DNA of 8,490 bases from Nitrospirota bacterium. GTDB taxonomy: Bacteria > Nitrospirota > CAKKRA01 > 9FT-COMBO-42-15. Both the position numbers and the translations under genes were made by a program. Numbering within the stretch: position 1 is the first letter of the stretch; each line of letters opens with the position of its first letter. Location: NCBI GenBank assembly GCA_016214425.1, contig JACRON010000181.1:1-8490 (forward strand), read 5' to 3'. Under the pieces are notes generated by a model, which worked only from the letters and a program-made list of their open reading frames with translations, had not been told where the DNA came from and made no database searches. Shown in pieces: positions 3,884-8,490 of the stretch.

Positions 3884-4726
3884 ATGGCTGTTACTGCTGT
3901 AGATATATATAAAAAGCTGCCTCAGACAAATTGTGGAAGGTGCGGTTCTCCGTCCTGCTTTGTCTTTGCAACAAGGGTTGCCTTAAGGCAGGAGGTTATT
4001 GAAAAGTGCGTCAGCCTTGAAGGGGATGAGCTTAAAGAGCTAAAGATGCTCATTGGCGAGATTAAGCCATTAACAACAGGCTCTGGTTCAAATGCCTATG
4101 CACAGGCAGCAGAGGAGATTAAAAACAGGATAAAGGATATTGACTTTAGAGTATCTGCAGACGGACTTGGCGCAGAATATCTGAATGAGGATGACAAAGA
4201 GTATCTGCGCCTTAACCTTTTTAATCATAAATATAAGGTCTCAAAAACCGGCGATATTGTCAGGGACGACGGCTTGCAGCCGAGCGCATGGGCAAAGATA
4301 TTTTTAATCATCTATGTTAATACAAGAGGGAAAGGCAGTTTGAAGAACGAGTGGATATCATTTGGCGACCTTCCGAACACCTTTGCCAAGCAGAAGTCCT
4401 TTAAGGATAACAGCGAGAATGTGCTTATAAAAAATTTTGCCGGCAAAAAGGAGGAGCTCAGGGATGCCTGCAGACTTCTTGCTGGCATAGATGCAACTGC
4501 TGAATTTAAATGCGCCCTTGCGTATAGATTTTCTGTGCTTCCAAAGATACCGCTTCTGCTTCTCTTCTGGGATGAGAATAAGGAAGAGGATTTTCCTGCA
4601 AGGGTAAAGATATTAATGGACAAGACCGTCCTTAACTTTATTGATATTGAATCTCTTGTGTTTCTTGCAGAGAGGTTTGCAAAGAAGCTTTGCGAGGCGA
4701 AGGGGATAATGGTTAATACAGTTTAA
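3884..4726 (+). CDS. [4Fe-4S] domain plus DUF3786-type protein
   Basis: A 280-residue cytoplasmic protein. Residues 7-42 (IYKKLPQTNCGRCGSPSCFV and on to C42) form the small Fe-S domain (PF04060) found at the front of the CO dehydrogenase/acetyl-CoA synthase corrinoid protein. Ligands are C17, C20, C25 and C42, in a CX2CX4CX16C pattern. Residues of about 95-275 match my memory of DUF3786 proteins, of unknown function and common in anaerobes: an 'EYLRLNLFNHKYKVSKTGDI' segment, 'W.SFGDLPNTFAKQKSFKDN', and a C-terminal 'LPKIPLLLLFWDENKEEDFPA' with an acidic patch. No signal peptide or membrane segment. The ATG is set by the promoter just upstream, without a Shine-Dalgarno. It is followed at 131 bp by a small Sm-like gene on the same strand. 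A role in corrinoid or redox metabolism is only suggested by the Fe-S domain. Confidence 0.8.
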   Translation: MAVTAVDIYKKLPQTNCGRCGSPSCFVFATRVALRQEVIEKCVSLEGDELKELKMLIGEIKPLTTGSGSNAYAQAAEEIKNRIKDIDFRVSADGLGAEYLNEDDKEYLRLNLFNHKYKVSKTGDIVRDDGLQPSAWAKIFLIIYVNTRGKGSLKNEWISFGDLPNTFAKQKSFKDNSENVLIKNFAGKKEELRDACRLLAGIDATAEFKCALAYRFSVLPKIPLLLLFWDENKEEDFPARVKILMDKTVLNFIDIESLVFLAERFAKKLCEAKGIMVNTV

Positions 4727-4741
4727 AATAGGAGATGATAC

Positions 4742-4833
4742 GATTACACCGATTTTAAGAAGCAGATTACACAGATTAAAAACTAATCTTTTTGCCTTAA
4801 TCTGTGTAATCGTATTTCAGAATCTGTGCAATC
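4742..4833. repeat. Palindromic element built from GATTACACAGATT units
   Basis: Two direct units (GATTACACCGATT 4742-4754 and GATTACACAGATT 4765-4777) face two inverted ones (AATCTGTGTAATC 4799-4811 and AATCTGTGCAATC 4821-4833). The inner pair makes a perfect 15-bp stem (4765-4779 with 4797-4811) around a 17-nt loop; the outer pair extends it imperfectly. An alternative 12-bp pairing joins 4738-4749 to 4804-4815. It resembles the dispersed 'GATTACACAGATTAATCTGTGTAATC' elements I recall from several bacterial genomes. It may act as an attenuator or RNA-stability structure between the two genes. There is no U-tract directly after the stem, so it is not a standard terminator. Confidence 0.8.
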
Positions 4834-4856
4834 AATTTCCTTCATAGGAGGTTTTT

Positions 4857-5036
4857 ATGATAATAGACGACATAGCCCAGATGATTGGCAAAAAGGTTGA
4901 GGTTGTTGCGCATGAGATTACCTACACAGGCATACTTATGGAGGTAAGCGAGGAGGAGATTAACCTCAAAGGCGAGTTTCAGTGGATTGGCATACCGATT
5001 GAGAATGTTGTATCAATAAGGCAGATTAATCCCTGA
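4857..5036 (+). CDS. 59-residue protein, probable Sm-like beta-barrel
   Basis: It starts MIIDDIAQMIGKKVEVVAHE and continues ITYTGILMEVSEEEINLKGE, FQWIGIPIENVVSIRQINP. AGGAGG at 4846-4851 stands 5 nt before the ATG. The pattern fits the Sm/Hfq fold: a short N-terminal helix (IDDIAQMIG), then strands KKVEVVAHE, YTGILMEVS, EINLKGEF, QWIGIPIENVVSIRQI. The phrase 'G.L..V.E..I.L......IP.ENV.SI' is the usual Sm strand order. This is fold inference from pattern, not a recognised family; the Hfq RNA-binding residues (such as the KH motif) are absent. It probably forms a small oligomer or an adaptor. It follows the DUF3786-type gene on the same strand and is convergent with the large gene, 21 bp away. 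Confidence 0.75.
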   Translation: MIIDDIAQMIGKKVEVVAHEITYTGILMEVSEEEINLKGEFQWIGIPIENVVSIRQINP

Positions 5037-5057
5037 GCGACCATTTTAGCGATGCCC

Positions 5058-8000
5058 CTACCTGCTCCCATACCACTTAATCTCTGCAAAGATTAATAGC
5101 TCATCTAAGCCAAGGCGGATTTCAGTTAGGCTCTTTTCAGTGTTTATGTCAAGGAGGTTTGCATTCTGCAGTTGTTCTCTTATATCCTTTAGCTCTTCAA
5201 TTGCCTTAAGGGTCTTCTTTATTGCCTCTTCCCATGCCTTGTTTGCATCTTTCTTGTCTTGCGGTATTATCTGGTTTTGTAGTTCTGTAAGGTTCTTTAT
5301 TATTTCCTGCCTTTCCTCATCCGCCTTTTTGTCTGTTAGTATGAGACTGTTGAGTTTTTCTATTATTGGCGCTGTTATTTGAGTTATGCTGTTTTTAATG
5401 TTTATGTTTATTTGTACCTGGTCATAAAGTTCATATATGCTGCTTGTTGATAGATAGTATACGCTTGTGTTCAAGGTTATGTTTGCTGCATCTGGCGCTA
5501 TCAGGTAGTATGCTATTTCTTTTGTTTCATTGGCTGCTATATTTATTACCCATGAGAGGACATCTCCTGTCCTAATGGCAGTGGAGTCTGTTATTATTGT
5601 GGCATTAGGAGGCAGTTGTTCTTCTATCTTTAATGTTGCTGCGGTGCCAAGGCTTTGTATCTTTATTGTAACCGGTATTATGCCTCCTGAGATTATGGGT
5701 TCTTTTGCTGGCGCTGTGTATTTTATTGCTTTTTTGAGTAGGTTTGTTAATTGTGTTTGTGTTGCTGTCTCTGTTGTTTTTCTCAGGTCAAAGGTGTAGA
5801 GTATTGCCTTGCCATTTCCATAGGTGTTGGTTATTATTGCTGGCGTGCCATCATTGAAGTAGGCCATTATCTGGGCTGAGGAGTTTGGCAATAGCTCTGT
5901 CTTTTCTACCTTGCCTGATGTTGTTATTGTGTCAGCATCTGTTAATTCTGTATCAGCAAGGTATAGTGTCCTTTGTTCATCAGGCAGGTAGCCTTTGAAT
6001 CTTACACCAAAGACGGGTAGGCTATTTTCATTGTTATCATTATTGTTGTGCTCTTCTTCTTTCTTGATAAAGAAGGCAATTATCCCTTTTCCTGCATTTA
6101 TGTGCTCTGTCAGTTCTTCGTCTATATGGTCTTCTATTGGTTCATGGTCATTGAAGATTAAGTATGTGTTAAATTCATTTGAGCGTAGATAGATTTCAAA
6201 GTCTTTTTTGTCATAGACTATGAGATAGTAATATATGCCTAATTGTTTTAATGCCTCTTTGATTATTGGCTCAAGAGGGTCGGTCTCTCCTTTACATTCA
6301 TTGTCTGTTTCATGTGATTGATGATGGCCATTATTTTCTTTACATAACCATATCAGTGCTCTTGCATTGCCTTTTGTTTCTTTTGTTATGTTTAGTGGGG
6401 GCATTACTGTTATGTAGGATGATGCCATGGTTACTGCTCCAGCAGGTAAAGCGCCCTGAAGGATTATAAGGTAGTCCTTTGGCTTTTTTGTTGCTATCAG
6501 GTCAAGATTCGGTATAGTCTTCAGGTTTGTTGTTGTGCTTCCTATGCTTAACTGGCTGATTGTATCTGTCAGGATAATCAGGGCATTTCCTGTTTCAGGG
6601 TCTATTATGAGTATTTTGAGATTTAAGTCTGATATGTTGCTGTTTCCTATGTTGGTTACATTATAGTTAATAGTTATTGGCTGCCATCTTATTATTGTCT
6701 TTGGATTGGGTGTTATTGTGCCTGCTATGCCTATGCCTGTCTGGGCAGTGGAGAGTATGGTAAAGGCAGCGGCTGATTGGCTTATCTTTTCTGTTCCCTG
6801 ATATATCTCCTGTATTACATTGTAGATACCAGGCGGATTTGAGGCTGTGTTAAAGTAGAAGCTGCCCTCGCTTCTTGCATTAGGCATTAATGTCTGTATG
6901 TTGCGGGTGTATTCAGTTATTATCTGATTATTGGGGTTCGTTATTTTTATTTTGGCTGTCAGGTTTGTGTATATATAGTTTTGCGCTGTGCTTGTAACTA
7001 TTGATGCAATTTTGACATTTTCATTGGCATTGTAGGCAGTCTTGTCTGTTGTTATACCTGAGCTTATGCCAAGTGAGGGTATTGGTGATTTGATGGCAAT
7101 GTCTGTCTTTCCCCTTCCTGCTGGGTTTGTCTGCTCATATAGTGTTGCCTGTATCTGATACGGACCGGAGAAGGTGTTTCCAGTGCTAAAAGTTATGTTT
7201 GGAAAGGTAAGTGTCTGGCCAGCATTAAAGGTTGTGTTTGGTATCAGAGTTATCTGAGAGACCATGTTGCCAATGGAGTCTACCATGTTTACATGTATGT
7301 CAACTGTTCTGGCCATGTCGCCTATGTTTGTTATTGTAAGATTAACTATACCTTGTTCATTGGCATTGTATTCTATCTTGTCTGTTGTTGGTATTATGTT
7401 AAAGTTAGAGTTAAGGACATGGACATATTGGGATGGCAGCTCCTTTCTTATCTGATTTCCTGCTGCATCCTGATATATCAGCTCAAGTTTGTGGTTTACA
7501 AGCCTGTCTTCACCTGGGATAGGGTTTTTTAGTATTACATCAAAGTTTAGTTTTTCAAGCTGGCCGATGGAGAAGCTGCTAAACTGCCATTCAATCATTG
7601 TTTTATTGTTTGCTGTGTCTTGGGTAATACTCACAGGCTGTTTTGAGAAGGAAGATGTATCAAGGTCTATGTTGGCTGTGGAGATGGTGTCTATGAGGCG
7701 GACGGAGTTGAAGTTAGATGATTTTGCTTGTGGAGGGATAGCAATACCCGCAGGCCCATTTAAACCAATAGCAAGAACAGTTTTGACACCTATAGGACTT
7801 ATTTTTATCACTTGGTTACGATCAAGTTCCACAACATATAAATTATCGGCTTCATCAAATTCCATAAATAATGGGTATTTTAGATCAGTGGCAAAAACGC
7901 CTTTAAATATACCATTGGGATCATAGCGTAAAATATCTCCAGATGTTGCCGATGGCTCTCTTGTTATTCTTGAGATAAAGATATCCCCAGTACTATTTAT

Positions 8001-8243
8001 TGCTATTCCTATTGTAATTCCACCAGGTCTAATAAAATTAACCGCAGTTCCAAAATCCGGAGGGCAGGATCTAACAATACGACCTGTAGTAGAGTCAGAT
8101 GCAATGATACAGCCGGCATAAGGGCCTTTAGTTAAAAATGCTGTCCCCTCACCCCAACTGCTAAATGGTGGTACAACCTGTGTGGCAATTGTCTCTGTAC
8201 CACCTGTAATTTTCCATATACCTGAATGATTGCAGGGTGTCAT
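5058..8243 (-). CDS. Large modular NHL/CARDB-like secreted protein, 5' end lost
   Basis: 1061 residues from the first in-frame ATG. Approximate domains: 1-165 beta-propeller (NHL/SMP-30-like blades, e.g. LFMEFDEADNLYVVELDRNQ); 170-275 Ig-like; 280-390 and 392-500 two related Ig-like units sharing 'TDKxxYNANE'; 500-615 a CARDB-like unit; 615-790 an alpha-beta domain (ALIWLCKE; GKGIIAFF; GKAILYTFDLR) resembling class I glutamine-amidotransferase-like folds; 795-900 a DUF11-like unit (VTIKIQSLGTAATLKIEEQL); 905-1061 charged coiled-coil. The ATG at 8243 is unlikely to be the real start. It has no Shine-Dalgarno or signal peptide, and the frame stays open up to 8393, reading ARLTDVGTNICGPEGP and SIDKEGNVYFNTR, another blade. 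A stop at 8394-8396 and a transposase start at 8435 suggest an insertion cut off the front. Probably was extracellular; function unknown. Confidence 0.75.
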   Translation of the reverse strand: MTPCNHSGIWKITGGTETIATQVVPPFSSWGEGTAFLTKGPYAGCIIASDSTTGRIVRSCPPDFGTAVNFIRPGGITIGIAINSTGDIFISRITREPSATSGDILRYDPNGIFKGVFATDLKYPLFMEFDEADNLYVVELDRNQVIKISPIGVKTVLAIGLNGPAGIAIPPQAKSSNFNSVRLIDTISTANIDLDTSSFSKQPVSITQDTANNKTMIEWQFSSFSIGQLEKLNFDVILKNPIPGEDRLVNHKLELIYQDAAGNQIRKELPSQYVHVLNSNFNIIPTTDKIEYNANEQGIVNLTITNIGDMARTVDIHVNMVDSIGNMVSQITLIPNTTFNAGQTLTFPNITFSTGNTFSGPYQIQATLYEQTNPAGRGKTDIAIKSPIPSLGISSGITTDKTAYNANENVKIASIVTSTAQNYIYTNLTAKIKITNPNNQIITEYTRNIQTLMPNARSEGSFYFNTASNPPGIYNVIQEIYQGTEKISQSAAAFTILSTAQTGIGIAGTITPNPKTIIRWQPITINYNVTNIGNSNISDLNLKILIIDPETGNALIILTDTISQLSIGSTTTNLKTIPNLDLIATKKPKDYLIILQGALPAGAVTMASSYITVMPPLNITKETKGNARALIWLCKENNGHHQSHETDNECKGETDPLEPIIKEALKQLGIYYYLIVYDKKDFEIYLRSNEFNTYLIFNDHEPIEDHIDEELTEHINAGKGIIAFFIKKEEEHNNNDNNENSLPVFGVRFKGYLPDEQRTLYLADTELTDADTITTSGKVEKTELLPNSSAQIMAYFNDGTPAIITNTYGNGKAILYTFDLRKTTETATQTQLTNLLKKAIKYTAPAKEPIISGGIIPVTIKIQSLGTAATLKIEEQLPPNATIITDSTAIRTGDVLSWVINIAANETKEIAYYLIAPDAANITLNTSVYYLSTSSIYELYDQVQININIKNSITQITAPIIEKLNSLILTDKKADEERQEIIKNLTELQNQIIPQDKKDANKAWEEAIKKTLKAIEELKDIREQLQNANLLDINTEKSLTEIRLGLDELLIFAEIKWYGSR

Positions 8244-8394
8244 ACGGGTATTGAAATAAACATTGCCTTCTTTGTCAATACTCGGGCCCTCGGGGCCGCA
8301 TATATTTGTTCCTACATCAGTCAGTCTGGCCCCGCTGGCTATATCTATCCGGGCTGTTGCCCAAATAGCGATGGAATTTAGTAGTGAATAAAGT

Positions 8395-8400
8395 TATAAT
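8395..8400 (+). promoter_or_regulatory. Candidate -10 box for the right-edge transposase
   Basis: TATAAT, with a predicted start near 8407 and GGAGG at 8421-8425. The -35 is poor (TGGAAT at 17 bp). If it is the element's own promoter, the insertion sequence end lies to its left, roughly 8345-8372, inside the former coding part of the large gene. Confidence 0.35.
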
Positions 8401-8434
8401 GCTGCATGAATTCTAATATTGGAGGACAATAAAT

Positions 8435-8490
8435 ATGATGGGGATGCAGCAAGCGCCGCAAAGCAGTTTATTCTATATTGGAATCAACAT
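8435..8490 (+). CDS. Probable transposase, N-terminal fragment cut by window edge
   Basis: The first 18 codons, MMGMQQAPQSSLFYIGIN, with GGAGG 9 nt upstream. The 'MMGxxxxxQxxLFY' opening resembles IS1182-like/DUF772-type transposases, which run on to 'NHPLRKI' and a DDE domain. The evidence is short. Its position, right where the large secreted gene loses its reading frame, supports a mobile element. It points away from the window, as does the transposase at the left edge. Confidence 0.5.
   Translation, partial: MMGMQQAPQSSLFYIGIN

Noticed and set aside
4312..4623. Minus-strand ORF of 103 codons opposite the DUF3786-type gene
   Set aside because: Serine/leucine-rich antisense shadow with no RBS; the plus strand carries the recognisable Fe-S and DUF3786-like protein.
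4742..4833. GATTACA-type units considered as a CRISPR fragment
   Set aside because: Units are 13 bp, paired in opposite orientations and without regular spacers; the pattern is a palindrome.
5047..5054. TAGCGATG also present at 8366-8373, flanking the large gene; considered as a target duplication or att core
   Set aside because: Only 8 bp match, with different flanks, and no terminal repeats accompany it. Such a match can occur by chance over this distance.
7489..7926. Plus-strand ORF of 145 codons within the large gene
   Set aside because: Antisense shadow of the large minus-strand protein, whose domains read through this stretch; no RBS or family pattern. The same holds for the other plus-strand ORFs between 5140 and 7532.

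Overview
The window looks like accessory DNA from a moderately AT-rich, probably anaerobic Gram-negative bacterium of the Nitrospirota/Desulfobacterota kind. The clues are a DUF3786-type protein with a corrinoid-protein-like [4Fe-4S] domain, a large secreted NHL/CARDB-like protein, heavy AGG/AGA/ATA codon use, and a palindromic repeat built from GATTACACAGATT units. The taxonomic guess is weak. No tRNA, rRNA or CRISPR is visible.

Layout: the left edge (1-64, minus) is the first 21 codons of an IS1182-type transposase leaving the window. Next comes a small lipoprotein (109-414, minus). From about 506 to 3838 lies a one-strand graveyard of toxin-antitoxin (TA) genes. It holds a frameshifted antitoxin fused by deletion to a PIN-domain tail (506-827), an orphan antitoxin (842-1096), a truncated ORF6N protein (1118-1390), an apparently intact brnT-brnA pair (1557-2088), and a 3'-truncated vapC (3510-3728) with a short leader ORF. 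A complete IS256-family element (2139-3502, 9-bp target duplication) sits between brnT and vapC.

The plus-strand unit 3884-5036 encodes the DUF3786-type [4Fe-4S] protein and a 59-residue protein that looks like an Sm-like barrel, separated by a palindromic repeat. The rest (5058 to about 8370, minus) is one very large modular protein. It appears to have lost its start and signal peptide to another insertion sequence, whose transposase begins at 8435.

The main signals are these. (1) Near-consensus promoters put the predicted +1 at or next to the ATG of brnT, of the DUF3786 gene and probably of the vapC leader ORF, with no Shine-Dalgarno, which suggests leaderless mRNAs. (2) The IS256 element has a stem-loop that would bury the transposase ribosome binding site in read-through transcripts, and a 61-bp tandem duplication has created a second, free start region. 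(3) A 27-bp promoter-plus-start-codon module occurs twice. (4) An exact 11-bp tandem repeat fills the spacer of the brnTA promoter and is a likely operator. I see no clearly new multi-gene system. The DUF3786/Sm-like pair and the large secreted protein are the least described parts.
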